From an uncultured Methanolobus sp. (lineage in GTDB: Archaea > Halobacteriota > Methanosarcinia > Methanosarcinales > Methanosarcinaceae), in the NCBI RefSeq assembly GCF_963665675.1, contig NZ_OY762426.1, positions 1 to 64,000 on the forward strand: 64,000 bases of DNA, given 5' to 3'. A program made the translations under genes and the position numbers. Below the pieces are notes generated by a model. It was not told the origin of the DNA, did not search any database, and saw nothing but the letters and a program-made list of their open reading frames with translations. Shown one piece after another: positions 9,391 to 18,574 of the stretch. The first letter of the stretch is position 1; each line of letters opens with the position of its first letter.

Positions 9391-10095
9391 ATGCTTGCCT
9401 CAAATGGTGATGATTTGTTAAAGGCTGTAATATTCGATATGGATGGTGTGCTTGTGGATTCGATGTCAGATCATGCAGAAGCTGTCCAGCATATTTTTGA
9501 CGAAATTGGCGTTGAAATGGATAAACAGGATATCTTCGAGAGAGAAGGTGAAAGAACCGTTGACATCATGAGGTTCCTTCTTCAGAAAGGAAGCGGAGAT
9601 GCATCCCAGTTTGACGTATCGGATATCGTAGAGAGATACATTGCAGAATTTAACAGGATAGCAGAATTCAGGGTTTTTGAAGGGATGCAGGAATGCCTCA
9701 GCGGTCTTAAAGACACATTTTACCTTGCTGTTGTTTCAGGTTCAGACCGACCAATCGTTCAGGATATCATTCAATCTGAATATCCTGGGATATTCAGGGA
9801 ACTGGTCACCGCAGATGATGTACAACGCGGGAAACCTGAACCAGATCCATATCTTAAAGCAATAGAAATGCTTGGAATTTCAAGCCATGAAGCAATTGTA
9901 ATAGAAAATGCACCAATGGGAGTTGAATCTGCTAAAAAAGCAGGATTATGTTGTGTGGCAGTACCCACATATCTTGATGCTAATAAATTCCACCAAGCAG
10001 ATATGGTTATTGAAAACCACACTCGTCTTTTAGAGTTCCTGAATGGTCTTGAACCGTCTTATGATTGTTCACAGTCAGAATTATTAAAATCGTAA
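9391..10095 (+). CDS. HAD-family phosphatase, beta-phosphoglucomutase-like
   Basis: A 234-residue protein. FDMDGVLVDS (about residues 15-24) is HAD motif I with the nucleophilic Asp, VVSGSDR (about 112-118) is motif II, and RGKPEPDPY and VIENAPMGVESAKKAG (about 147-185) are motifs III and IV. The helical cap between motifs I and II places it with the CbbY/phosphoglycolate phosphatase/beta-PGM group. It hydrolyses or transfers phosphate on a small sugar phosphate; the exact substrate is not readable. Its 3' end overlaps the convergent oxidoreductase gene by 37 bases, an unusual tail-to-tail overlap that could produce antisense pairing. Confidence 0.85.
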   Translation: MLASNGDDLLKAVIFDMDGVLVDSMSDHAEAVQHIFDEIGVEMDKQDIFEREGERTVDIMRFLLQKGSGDASQFDVSDIVERYIAEFNRIAEFRVFEGMQECLSGLKDTFYLAVVSGSDRPIVQDIIQSEYPGIFRELVTADDVQRGKPEPDPYLKAIEMLGISSHEAIVIENAPMGVESAKKAGLCCVAVPTYLDANKFHQADMVIENHTRLLEFLNGLEPSYDCSQSELLKS

Positions 10096-11168
10096 TTGCA
10101 CTCTATACCACTCTCATCGGAACACAGATTGCATGAAACACATTTTGCGACCTCTGTCTCGCCATTTTTGATCTTGCTCACAAGATCAGGTTCACAAATG
10201 AGAGGTCTGCAAAGAGATACCATATCGGCATATCCTTCATCAAGTAGCTGTTCCATGACAGCCTTTGAACGTATACCGCCTACAACCATTACAGGAACAT
10301 CCACTGCTTCCTTTATCATTCTGGAATAGTCTTTGTAATATGCTTCTGAATCTGCATTATTGATCTTTGTTCTGAACATCTGCTGTCCAGCTTCAACGAT
10401 TCCACCACTGACCTCTATTGCACAGACACCGTTTGCAGCAAGTATCTTTGCTATTTCAACGCATTCCGGTGCATCAAGAGTATTCTTCGTACCCTCCGGG
10501 AAACCGTCGGTTGCATTGAGCTTGACAAGTATTGTGAACTCATCGCCTATCATCTCGTGTATCCTATCGATGATATCAAGAATGATCTGTGTCCTTTTCT
10601 CAGTGGAACCTCCCCATCTGTCCTTACGCCTGTTTGTGTATGGGGAAATGAAATTGCTGAGCAGGAAACCATGAGCCACATGTAACTGAACTCCATCAAA
10701 ACCTGCTTCCTTTGCCCTCCTTGCAGCGTTGGCAAAGTCCTCAATTGTCTGAAGCACTTCTTCCTCGGTCATTTCCTCAGGAGTAGTACCATTTCTCTTG
10801 TTTGTAACAGCAGATGGTGCCAGTATCACAGGATTGTCGGCGGTCATCATGGTCTGCCTCCCACCGTGGACTATCTGGATAACGATCTTGCTTCCGTGTT
10901 CATGAACCCTTGAGACTATCTTCCTGTAAGGTTCTATGAACTTATCATCATAGATTCCCTGTTGGAGATCGTCACTTTTCCCGTTGGGATTCACGTATGC
11001 ATATCCTGTGATTATGAGCCCGACTTCTCCACGTGCAAGCTCTTCGTACATGTCACCAATCCTGTCGGTTGGTGCACCATCCGGCTCTGCCATCCACTCA
11101 TGGGTAGCAGAACGTACAAAACGATTGGGAACTTCCATATTCCCCAGCATAATAGGTTCGAACAACAT
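10059..11168 (-). CDS. NADH:flavin oxidoreductase, old-yellow-enzyme family
   Basis: A 369-residue FMN TIM-barrel protein. FVRSATHEWMA (about residues 17-27), QIVHGGRQ (about 97-104), GVQLHVAHGFLLSNFISP (about 160-177) with the catalytic His pair, RRKDRWGGS, VVGGIRS and LCRPLICEPDLV mark the family. The C-terminus continues into CVSCNLC, the start of the cysteine motif that binds an Fe-S cluster in 2,4-dienoyl-CoA reductase-like members, but the protein ends soon after with C-E-C-N and one more Cys, without the second flavin domain. It probably reduces an activated double bond with electrons from a partner protein. A dispersed repeat lies just upstream and may have displaced the native promoter. 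Confidence 0.85.
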   Translation of the reverse strand: MLFEPIMLGNMEVPNRFVRSATHEWMAEPDGAPTDRIGDMYEELARGEVGLIITGYAYVNPNGKSDDLQQGIYDDKFIEPYRKIVSRVHEHGSKIVIQIVHGGRQTMMTADNPVILAPSAVTNKRNGTTPEEMTEEEVLQTIEDFANAARRAKEAGFDGVQLHVAHGFLLSNFISPYTNRRKDRWGGSTEKRTQIILDIIDRIHEMIGDEFTILVKLNATDGFPEGTKNTLDAPECVEIAKILAANGVCAIEVSGGIVEAGQQMFRTKINNADSEAYYKDYSRMIKEAVDVPVMVVGGIRSKAVMEQLLDEGYADMVSLCRPLICEPDLVSKIKNGETEVAKCVSCNLCSDESGIECNYDFNNSDCEQS

Positions 11169-11220
11169 GCAGAAGTATTGATAGCAGGAGCTTATATGCT
11201 TTTTCTTAAGTCGGCTCCTC

Positions 11221-11507
11221 GCACATCATGAATAACTGGAATTATCCCGAAGGGTCCGGCGAAGCTGGCGTTTTTCCACAAAATAAAAAAGAATAATCTG
11301 TACAATACTTTGGAATACTTTCTTCACCAGAACTTCTGTAACATTCTATACAAATACAATGATCTTAAGATAAAGATAAATTCAGCAGAAATGGAATGTG
11401 CCGCCTTCGGCAGATGTTTGCTTCATTTTTAGAGTGCCAATTGTTTTTATGGAAATAAAAAGGTTCAAAGGCTGTATCAATCATATAAACAGGATTTCTA
11501 CAGAGCC
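11221..11507 (-). repeat. Dispersed MITE-like repeat, copy A (reverse orientation)
   Basis: Read on the minus strand it has the end GGCTCTGTAGAAATCCTG (11507 inward), the module with hairpin CTGCCGAAGGCGGCAC, a mid-element end-like sequence, then the module AACGCCAGCTTCGCCGGACC followed by TTCGGG and AGTTATTCATG. The far end is missing, truncated towards the oxidoreductase gene. The intact end stops 7 bases from the ccmC stop codon. Confidence 0.8.
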
Positions 11508-11513
11508 CTTAAA

Positions 11514-12224
11514 TCAGGAATAATTGTACTTCATTTCCTCAAGCTCTTCCTTCAGTGCCTCGTTGTTGATTCTGTAAACAAGCATTGATGCAGACAGCAA
11601 AGCAAAGGCCAGCATGTTAACAGCAAGTGTCAACTGAAGTGATGTTCCTTCCAGCCCACCGCCACTGCTTCCGTATGAAGAGCCTCCGAACATCAACGGG
11701 TGGGCTGAACGCCACAGCCTGATAGATAAGAAACTCAGTGGGACTGACATAAAGCCTACAATTCCAAAAACTGCCGCAAGGCGTGCTCTCTTTTCAGGTT
11801 CCTCAAGTGCCTGACGCAGCATCAGGTAGGCAAGATAGACAAGGAAAAGTGCAAGTGAGGTTGTGAGCCTCGGCTCCCATATCCAGTACCATCCCCATGA
11901 TGCTTTTGCCCAGATTGAACCTGTTACAAGTACGAGGAATGCAAAAACCACACCTACCTCTGCGGCAGAATGGGCAACTATGTCCCATTTGCTACTGTTT
12001 CCTTTTAGATGCATTATGCTGGCAATGAAAACAACAGTGAACGCAAGATATGATACCATAGCTATTGGCAGATGGAAATAAAATATCTTAAAACTGCTGT
12101 CAAGTATCTCACCGGCATTACCTCTCATCCGGGGCACATAGAAAAATATCATCCCTATGGCAATTAGCATAACAGGAACCGTAATTATTGCAAGTATCCT
12201 TTCTTTTTTCATGTCAATGAGCAT
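11514..12224 (-). CDS. ccmC: Haem exporter / cytochrome c assembly protein CcmC
   Basis: A 236-residue integral membrane protein with six predicted spans. The hallmark is the tryptophan-rich periplasmic segment WGWYWIWEPRLT (about residues 110-121), which corresponds to the WWD haem-handling motif of CcmC/CcsA proteins, with flanking histidines at FYFHLPIA (about 48-55) and RSAHPL (about 171-176). CcmC receives haem and loads it on the CcmE chaperone. Its partners CcmA and CcmB lie at 19.5-20.9 kb, separated by the ABC transporter operon. No CcmE or CcmF is present in the window. It ends in TGA. Confidence 0.85.
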   Translation of the reverse strand: MLIDMKKERILAIITVPVMLIAIGMIFFYVPRMRGNAGEILDSSFKIFYFHLPIAMVSYLAFTVVFIASIMHLKGNSSKWDIVAHSAAEVGVVFAFLVLVTGSIWAKASWGWYWIWEPRLTTSLALFLVYLAYLMLRQALEEPEKRARLAAVFGIVGFMSVPLSFLSIRLWRSAHPLMFGGSSYGSSGGGLEGTSLQLTLAVNMLAFALLSASMLVYRINNEALKEELEEMKYNYS

Positions 12225-12318
12225 GATTGTTCTTCTGCCTTATTGAAATTTCTTGTTTAAATGCTTTTCATACATCTAACATAATGAAACGCATTGTTGG
12301 AGTTTCTCAGAATAACTG

Positions 12319-12662
12319 TTATGATTTCTCAATCCTTATTCCCTTTGACTCAACAGCTTCGATAAAAGCCATTGAGTCCTCTACAGTAAAACCAATTCGT
12401 GTACTTTGAGTTGATAACTGAATGAAGAATATAACATCCCTGCCTGACCTATGCCAGTCCAGAGGGAACCAGGTTACAAAATCACCTGTGCCCCAATAGC
12501 GCCACTTTCCATTAACTAAAGTTGACTGCCTTTCTTCCATCTTTAGTACATTCCGAAACTTCACAAACTTTGTCATTCCGATTGGAAAATAGTATTTCTT
12601 TAGACGTATCCCTTCATCATCAATATCTACAAGTTTATCAGAATATATCAGATCATTTTCCA
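12319..12662 (-). CDS. Small PH-like domain protein, uncharacterised
   Basis: 114 residues from the ATG at 12662, preceded by GGTG; an upstream in-frame start at 12753 would add a hydrophobic segment but has no ribosome site. The sequence (MENDLIYSDKLVDIDDEGI, then FVKFRNVLKMEE, WFPLDWHR and GFTVEDSMAFIEAV) looks like a single beta-rich PH-like fold with a C-terminal helix, as in short bacterial-type PH domain proteins. I do not recognise a specific family, and no catalytic motif is visible. The neighbouring gene upstream is a degraded zinc-ribbon gene. Confidence 0.55.
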
Positions 12663-12777
12663 TATTTACACCATGAAATTTGTACTCAGACAACAAATGT
12701 GACAGAAATATTAGAATCAAAAAATGATTGATTTGACAAACTGATCCAATCAAATGCTATTCTCCTTACTGGTACTT

Positions 12778-12954
12778 TTAAAAATCATATTTAGCAGCAA
12801 TATTAGATTTTTCTTCTGGTGAAAGTGAAGTAAAATACTTTTTCCAGCCAGGGCAAAAGTTGATGTACCATCACCAGAATCGTCCTGGAAACGACTTCGG
12901 CTTTTCATCATATTTTAGTTTCAATTTACAGTTTGCGCAATTATTTTCAACCAT
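12778..12954 (-). pseudogene. Small Cys-pair protein with in-frame TGA
   Basis: From the ATG at 12952-12954 (9 bases after a strong GGAGG) the frame gives MVENNCANCKLKLKY and runs to GRFW, is stopped by TGA at 12871-12873, then continues in the same frame as WYINFCPGWKKYFTSL and on to AAKYDF before a TAA at 12778. Both halves have the composition of one compact protein of about 58 residues with a CxxC pair and a later Cys. I recall similar small methanogen proteins reading GRFWRWHINFCPGW, which would make the stop a CGA-to-TGA change. It is most simply a recent nonsense mutation. Confidence 0.6.
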
Positions 12955-12980
12955 AACCATAATCCTCCCTAAAGTATACC

Positions 12981-13245
12981 TGTTACTTAAGGAATTGTAT
13001 CCCAAATTTATATTCATAACGTTAGAAACTACCCAAAAACAATTCAATGCTCAAAATGAATTTACAAGCTTCCTAAATAAACTCTTGGTGAATTTAGTAT
13101 TACTAACTATAACAAAGGTATTAAATAACAATATAATTTATCATAAATCGTTTACTGGATAGAAATGACACGAACACTTGTAATACCACATTTCCCTGAC
13201 TATTGATTTTAACTCTTAAAATAAGCAGGAGATGTAATAAACAGG
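12981..13245. other. Intergenic, promoter region of the ABC transporter operon
   Basis: AT-rich sequence with no gene. It contains several TATA-like stretches (for example ATAATTTATCATAAA near 13132-13146) and leads into the AGGAG ribosome site of the lipoprotein gene. I see no clear inverted-repeat operator. Confidence 0.4.
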
Positions 13246-13275
13246 TTGGAGATAGAACATATATCAGGAGCATTT

Positions 13276-14898
13276 ATGATGAAAAAATCATTGAGCATTT
13301 TATTGGTAGGAATGCTATTAATAGGGGTAGTTGCAATTTCCGGGTGTACAGATGGTACAACGGAAGACGCAGGTACTGAAGAAACAGGAAACGATGAATT
13401 AATTGCAGCAGTTGGTACACATGGTGGAGAACCGGAATCTGGCTTTAACCCAATTACAGGCTGGGGTTACAACCATGAACCGTTAATCCAGAGTACTCTT
13501 TTCAAAAGAGATAGTAACGCGGCTATTACTAACGATCTTGCTACAGATTACTCAGTAAGTGAAGATGGTTTAACATGGACTGTCAAAATAAGGGATAATG
13601 TAAAATTCCATGACGGGGAACCACTTACAGCCGAGGATGTGGCATTCACATTCAATACCGCAGCGGATGCAAGCGGGGATGTTGATCTTTCAATGCTGGA
13701 TGAAGCTACAGCTACAGATGATAATACTATTGAATTCAAATTAAGCGATAATCAGGCCACATTTATCAACAAGCTGGCAGTTATCGGAATTGTCCCTGAA
13801 CATGCATACGATGACAACTATGGCCAGAACCCTATAGGATCAGGCCCTTACCAGTTCGTACAATGGGATAAAGGACAGCAGGTAATTCTGGAATCAAATC
13901 CGGATTATTACGGAGATGAACCTTACTTCAAAAAGCTCACCATAGTCTTCATGGAATCAGACACTGCTTTTGCAGCTGCTAAGTCCGGACAGATCGATCT
14001 GGCTGAAATCCCGGCCTCTTATGCAGACCAGAAAATCGATGGAATGAAGATAGTAGCTCTTGATTCAATTGACGCCCGTGGAATCAGTTTCCCGGTACAA
14101 CCAGACACAGGTGAAACATCTGAGGACGGATATCCAATTGGAAACGATGTGACCTCTGACGTTGCCATCAGAAAAGCACTTAACATAGGAATTGACAGGC
14201 AGACACTGGTCGATGGTGCACTTAACGGACAGGGTGAAGAGGAATTCACAGGTGTGGACAAGTTACCATGGGGCAATGAAGAAGCTGCTATTGAAGATGG
14301 AAACACTGACGAAGCAAAGAAAATACTGAGTGATGCCGGATGGGAAGACACCGATGGTGACGGTATTGTAGAAAAAGACGGAGTAAAGGCTGAATTTACA
14401 CTCTTATATGCTGCCAGCGCACAGGAAAGACAGGCTCTTGCTGTTGCTGTTTCAGAGGAAGCAAAAGAACTTGGAATCAACATAATTCCTGAGGGTGCAA
14501 GCTGGGATAAGATCGACACACTTGCTCTGTCAACTCCTGTAGTCTTTGGTTATGGTTCACTCGACCCGACTGACCTGTACTTAAAATACTATAGTGGAAG
14601 CTACGACCCTTCAAGCTACAACAATATAATAAAGTATGATAATCCGGTTGTAGACTCCTACTTAAGGACTGCTATTACCAGCTCTGATCAGGATGTTGCG
14701 AATGAGAACTGGAAATTGGCGGCATGGGACGGCGAAACTGGATTCTCTCCAAAAGGCGATGCTACCTGGATGTGGATGGCAACAATCGACTACCTGTTCA
14801 TCATGGACGAGAACCTTGATATAGGAACACCTAAAATACAGCCACATGGTGCTGATATTTTTGGAAATATCCTGGAATGGAAACGTACGGAAAACTAA
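13276..14898 (+). CDS. ABC transporter substrate-binding lipoprotein, nickel/peptide family 5
   Basis: 540 residues from the ATG at 13276, which follows AGGAG by 6 bases; a longer in-frame start at 13246 lacks a ribosome site. The protein opens with MMKKSLSILLVG and a lipobox (AISGC), so it is anchored outside the cytoplasmic membrane. TWTVKIRDNVKFHDGEPLTA (about residues 97-116) is the family 5 signature, and GSGPYQFV and the C-terminal IQPHGADIFGNI region resemble NikA/DppA-type proteins. The operon order (binding protein, two permeases, two ATPases) is that of nickel or peptide importers. Nickel is plausible because methanogens need much of it, but the sequence does not settle the ligand. 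Confidence 0.85.
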   Translation: MMKKSLSILLVGMLLIGVVAISGCTDGTTEDAGTEETGNDELIAAVGTHGGEPESGFNPITGWGYNHEPLIQSTLFKRDSNAAITNDLATDYSVSEDGLTWTVKIRDNVKFHDGEPLTAEDVAFTFNTAADASGDVDLSMLDEATATDDNTIEFKLSDNQATFINKLAVIGIVPEHAYDDNYGQNPIGSGPYQFVQWDKGQQVILESNPDYYGDEPYFKKLTIVFMESDTAFAAAKSGQIDLAEIPASYADQKIDGMKIVALDSIDARGISFPVQPDTGETSEDGYPIGNDVTSDVAIRKALNIGIDRQTLVDGALNGQGEEEFTGVDKLPWGNEEAAIEDGNTDEAKKILSDAGWEDTDGDGIVEKDGVKAEFTLLYAASAQERQALAVAVSEEAKELGINIIPEGASWDKIDTLALSTPVVFGYGSLDPTDLYLKYYSGSYDPSSYNNIIKYDNPVVDSYLRTAITSSDQDVANENWKLAAWDGETGFSPKGDATWMWMATIDYLFIMDENLDIGTPKIQPHGADIFGNILEWKRTEN

Positions 14899-14914
14899 AT
14901 TTGAGGTTTCATGA

Positions 14915-14950
14915 AACTGAGGATAAATAATCCTCAGTTCAACCTTTTTT
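14915..14950 (+). terminator. Hairpin plus T-run inside the ABC transporter operon
   Basis: AACTGAGGAT (14915-14924) and ATCCTCAGTT (14930-14939) form a perfect 10-bp stem with a 5-base loop, followed by TTTTTT at 14945-14950. It lies between the binding-protein gene and the first permease gene. It probably ends or stabilises most transcripts of the binding protein, so that it is made in excess over the permease. Confidence 0.7.
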
Positions 14951-15031
14951 AAACATTTAACAGACTGTTCAAAAATCTGAAACCACAAGAAACTACAAAC
15001 TTGTTGGGATGGATATTGGAGGTTAAAAATT

Positions 15032-16021
15032 GTGAATTACAGGAAATTAAGTATTTTTATGGGGAAAAAAACCCTTAAATTAGTTTTCCTTTTAATTGTT
15101 GTTTGTATCGCCAGTTTCTGGATTGTCGAACAATCCCCCATTGATCCGGTCAGGGCTTATATCGGGGAAATGAGTATACAGCCTGAACAAAAAGCAAAAC
15201 TGGAAGAATATTGGGGAGTCAATACTCCTGCACATGAAAAGTTCCTTAATTGGGCTGAAAATTTACTAAAAGGAGATCTTGGAACTTCACTGATATACAG
15301 GATGCCTGTGACAGAAGTTGTTAAAGAACGGTTTGCAGCTTCCTTGGTGCTCATGGCTTCTTCGTGGCTGCTATCAGGAGTTTTTGGTTTCATTTTAGGA
15401 ATTGTAGCCGGAATGAAGAATGGGACTCTGATTGATAAAGCAATAAAAGTTTACTGTTATATTTTACTTGCAGCTCCGACATTCTGGCTGGCGTTGATAT
15501 TCTTATTGATATTTGCAGTGAACTTAGGATGGTTCCCTGTGGGACTCAGTGTGCCAATAGGTGTTGCAAGTGCAGATGTAACATTTTTTGATCGCATTCA
15601 TCATTTGATCCTCCCAACCGTAACCCTGAGTTTGCTTGGAGTTGCCTCAATTGCAATGTTTACCCGTGAAAAACTGATCGAGGTAATGGAAAGTGATTAC
15701 GTATTATTTGCAAAGGCAAGAGGGGAAACAGGATTTGACCTGGTAAAAAGACATGGGATAAGGAATGTTGCGCTTCCTGCAATTACATTACAGTTTTTAG
15801 GATTCAGTGAACTGTTTGGAGGAGCTGTTCTGGTTGAGCAGGTTTTCTCTTATCCGGGTATAGGCCAGGCTGCAGTGGCAGCGGGCTTAAGATCAGATGT
15901 GCCTCTGCTTTTAGCAATTGTCATCATCAGCGCCTTGTTCGTCTATTCAGGAAACCTGATAGCAGATATAATCTACGAATTCGTTGACCCCAGGATAAAA
16001 CAGCAGGAGACAAGAACATGA
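15032..16021 (+). CDS. ABC transporter permease, NikB/DppB type
   Basis: 329 residues, GTG start 9 bases after GGAGG. About six membrane spans. The N-terminal motif PIDPVRAYIGE (about residues 33-43) and a typical EAA loop (about 228-245, around FAKARGETGFDLVKRHGIRN) identify it as the first permease of family 5 importers; the loop contacts the ATPases. It overlaps the next permease by 4 bases (ATGA), so the two are translationally coupled and would form a heterodimer in the membrane. Confidence 0.85.
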   Translation: MNYRKLSIFMGKKTLKLVFLLIVVCIASFWIVEQSPIDPVRAYIGEMSIQPEQKAKLEEYWGVNTPAHEKFLNWAENLLKGDLGTSLIYRMPVTEVVKERFAASLVLMASSWLLSGVFGFILGIVAGMKNGTLIDKAIKVYCYILLAAPTFWLALIFLLIFAVNLGWFPVGLSVPIGVASADVTFFDRIHHLILPTVTLSLLGVASIAMFTREKLIEVMESDYVLFAKARGETGFDLVKRHGIRNVALPAITLQFLGFSELFGGAVLVEQVFSYPGIGQAAVAAGLRSDVPLLLAIVIISALFVYSGNLIADIIYEFVDPRIKQQETRT

Positions 16022-16875
16022 GCACTGCTGTTGTAAACACAAACAGAGGACTGTTCAAAGGGTTCAATCTACGACAGAAAACAATCATGTTAATAAGCTG
16101 TCTGTCGTTTTTGCTAATTGCAATTGTAGTTTCCAGCACATTCATAGATGATAATGCATTGTCCACTGATTTCGGATCAAAGAACCTTTCTCCTTCCCTG
16201 GAACATCCGTTTGGAACTGACTGGATGGGAAGAGATATGTTTGTACGAACCCTTGGAGGACTGGGTTTAAGCATAGTGATCGGAGCCCTGGCTTCTTCTA
16301 TCAGTACCATGTTCAGTGTGATCTTAGGTTTATTTTCAAGTATAGGTAAAATCGAAGATTCAATTGTCTCCTGGCTGGTTGATTTATTCCTTTCAATACC
16401 GCATCTCCTGCTAATCATTTTGATATCCATAGGACTTGGAGGGGGAGCAACAGGAGTAATCATAGCTGTTGCATTAACACACTGGACAAGTCTTACACGT
16501 GTTGTAAGAGCAGAGATCAAGCAGATAAAAACCCAGGAATATATCCATATATCAAGGAATTTTGGAAAATCCAGATGGTGGATAGCTAAAAAACATATCC
16601 TTCCCCACCTTGTTCCTCAGTTTGTGCTTGGTACCATCGTAATGTTCCCGCATGCAATTCTGCATGAGGCTTCAGTAACGTTCCTGGGTTTTGGGCTTTC
16701 ACCACATCAGCCTGCAATTGGTATTATCCTGTCAGAATCAATGAAGTACCTGTCAGCAGGATACTGGTGGCTTGCATTCTTCCCGGGATTATCACTTCTG
16801 ATCGTAATTCTTGCATTTGACCTGATAGGAGAGAATGTGGGAAAGCTACTGGACCCGAAAAGAGCACATGAGTAA
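16018..16875 (+). CDS. ABC transporter permease, NikC/DppC type
   Basis: 285 residues with an N-terminal span, the conserved HPFGTDWMGRDMFVRTLGG block (about residues 63-81) typical of DppC/NikC/OppC, and an EAA loop around HISRNFGKSRWWIAKKHILP (about 178-197). It pairs with the preceding permease to form the membrane channel. The stop is TAA, and 59 bases separate it from the first ATPase gene. Confidence 0.85.
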   Translation: MSTAVVNTNRGLFKGFNLRQKTIMLISCLSFLLIAIVVSSTFIDDNALSTDFGSKNLSPSLEHPFGTDWMGRDMFVRTLGGLGLSIVIGALASSISTMFSVILGLFSSIGKIEDSIVSWLVDLFLSIPHLLLIILISIGLGGGATGVIIAVALTHWTSLTRVVRAEIKQIKTQEYIHISRNFGKSRWWIAKKHILPHLVPQFVLGTIVMFPHAILHEASVTFLGFGLSPHQPAIGIILSESMKYLSAGYWWLAFFPGLSLLIVILAFDLIGENVGKLLDPKRAHE

Positions 16876-16934
16876 GTGAATGAATCGTGAATAATCAATC
16901 ATAAGTCAATCAAATTATTAAAAGAGGTGAAAGT

Positions 16935-17912
16935 ATGACAAATACATCTCAAATTACTGCTGAAAAAAAGGAGAAGTCTGAAGCTCTGTTAAAAGTCAAG
17001 GATATTTCTCTTTCTTTCATCCAGTACGCCTCAGGACTCAGGCAAACTGAACTGAAAGTGATATCCAATTTGAGCATGGAAGCTTACAGTGGTGAGATCC
17101 TGGCTGTTGTAGGCTCCAGCGGTTCCGGGAAAAGTCTTCTGGCACATTCTATTTTAGGTATTCTCCCATCAAACGCAAAACTTAGCGGCACCATGGAATA
17201 TAATGGTCATGACCTGAACCAGAAAAAGAAAGAAGAGCTCAGAGGAAAAGAAATAGTCCTGATTCCACAGTCAACCACATATCTTGATCCTTTGATGAGA
17301 ATTTCCAGTCAGGTTATCGGTAGTGTTGATGATAAAAATGCAGATTCCAGAAAGAAGCTTCAGAGAGATATATTCCAGAAATATGACCTGAAACATGAAG
17401 TCGAAAGAATGTTCCCTCATGAACTTTCAGGAGGAATGATCAGAAGAGTCCTTGTTTCTACTGCCGTGATGAGTTCTTCAAAGATTGTAATTGCAGACGA
17501 ACCAACACCGGGGCTGGATGAAAAGAACCTGAATGAAACATTGAGCTATTTCAAGGATATGGCAAAAAAAGGCTATGCGGTTATTCTCATTACCCACGAT
17601 ATAGAAGCCGCATTGAAAATCTCTGATAAGATCGCTATTTTTTACGCTGGCACTATCTTAGAGATTGCAAATACAGATGACTTTGCAGGTGAAGGAGAAA
17701 AATTAAGGCATCCGTATACTAGGGCACTATGGAATGCTCTGCCACAAAATAAGTTCCAGGCAATAAAAGGCCATCAACCCATGCAGGATGAAGTGCTTGA
17801 AGGATGCTTCTTTTATGAGAGGTGTACAGCACGGGGTGAAGTTTGTTCAAAATGTGTTCCTGAGTTGAAATTCTTCAACGGCGGAATGGTGAGGTGCAAT
17901 AATGTATCTTAA
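16935..17912 (+). CDS. ABC transporter ATPase, NikD/DppD type with C-terminal Cys motif
   Basis: 325 residues, start at ATG 8 bases after an AGAGGTG site. Walker A VVGSSGSGKSLLAHS (about residues 57-71), signature HELSGGMIRR (about 162-171), Walker B KIVIADEPTPGLD (about 183-195) and the H-loop LITHD (about 219-223). The C-terminal oligopeptide/dipeptide extension ends in a GCFFYERC...EVC...VRC pattern: four cysteines like those that hold a [4Fe-4S] cluster in DppD-type ATPases. It pairs with the second ATPase to drive import. Confidence 0.85.
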   Translation: MTNTSQITAEKKEKSEALLKVKDISLSFIQYASGLRQTELKVISNLSMEAYSGEILAVVGSSGSGKSLLAHSILGILPSNAKLSGTMEYNGHDLNQKKKEELRGKEIVLIPQSTTYLDPLMRISSQVIGSVDDKNADSRKKLQRDIFQKYDLKHEVERMFPHELSGGMIRRVLVSTAVMSSSKIVIADEPTPGLDEKNLNETLSYFKDMAKKGYAVILITHDIEAALKISDKIAIFYAGTILEIANTDDFAGEGEKLRHPYTRALWNALPQNKFQAIKGHQPMQDEVLEGCFFYERCTARGEVCSKCVPELKFFNGGMVRCNNVS

Positions 17913-18513
17913 AGGCGAGAATATTAGTTTCGGCTACAAAGAAAGCAAGTTGATCTTACAGGATGTGGACATTTCCCTGGCCAGAGGCGAAGTACTGGGA
18001 CTTGTGGGAGATAGTGGATGTGGCAAATCTACCCTATGCAGGATACTTGCCGGATATGAAAAAAACTACAGGGGAAACGTGAGTATAGACGGGAATAAAA
18101 TCCCATCAGGCGGTTATAATCCTGTCCAGTTAATCTTTCAGCACCCTGAAAAAGCTGTTAACCCAAAATGGAAAATGAAAGATATCCTGAAGGAAGGCCA
18201 TGAAGTTTCACAGGATATTCTGGAAGCTTTTGGAATTAAAGAAAACTGGCTGAACAGATGGCCGAATGAACTTTCCGGAGGAGAGCTTCAGAGATTTGCC
18301 CTTGCAAGGGCCCTGGGGCCGAAAACAAACTTCCTGATAGCTGATGAAATAACCACTATGGTAGATGCCATCACCCAGGCCCAGATATGGGAAAGTATTC
18401 AGGGCATCGTTGAAGAACTGAATATCGGAGTTCTTGTTGTGAGCCATGATAAAAGTTTGATCAACAGATTGTGCCATGATGTTTTGTATATGTCAGATCT
18501 TAATGGCTGCTGA
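17902..18513 (+). CDS. ABC transporter ATPase, NikE/DppF type, short
   Basis: 203 residues, overlapping the previous ATPase gene by 11 bases. Walker A LVGDSGCGKSTLCR (about residues 34-47), Q-loop LIFQHPEKAVNP, signature NELSGGELQRFALARAL (about 118-134), Walker B FLIADEITTMVD and H-loop VVSHD. It lacks the C-terminal extension usual in this class (members are often 260-320 residues), but all nucleotide-binding motifs are intact, as in NikE. It is the last gene of the operon. Confidence 0.85.
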   Translation: MYLKGENISFGYKESKLILQDVDISLARGEVLGLVGDSGCGKSTLCRILAGYEKNYRGNVSIDGNKIPSGGYNPVQLIFQHPEKAVNPKWKMKDILKEGHEVSQDILEAFGIKENWLNRWPNELSGGELQRFALARALGPKTNFLIADEITTMVDAITQAQIWESIQGIVEELNIGVLVVSHDKSLINRLCHDVLYMSDLNGC

Positions 18514-18574
18514 ATAGTAGTTTTTAAATTACCAGTATGCAGAAAAAGAGTTGAGGAAGAGATATATTATATTC

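Noticed and set aside
12871..12873. Selenocysteine at the in-frame TGA
   Set aside because: Methanosarcinales are not known to use selenocysteine, the site is not next to a redox motif, and an Arg codon is the expected ancestral state.
12860..13162. Plus-strand frame of 100 codons before the ABC operon
   Set aside because: It is a shadow of the broken zinc-ribbon gene on the other strand plus AT-rich spacer, with unlikely amino acid composition.
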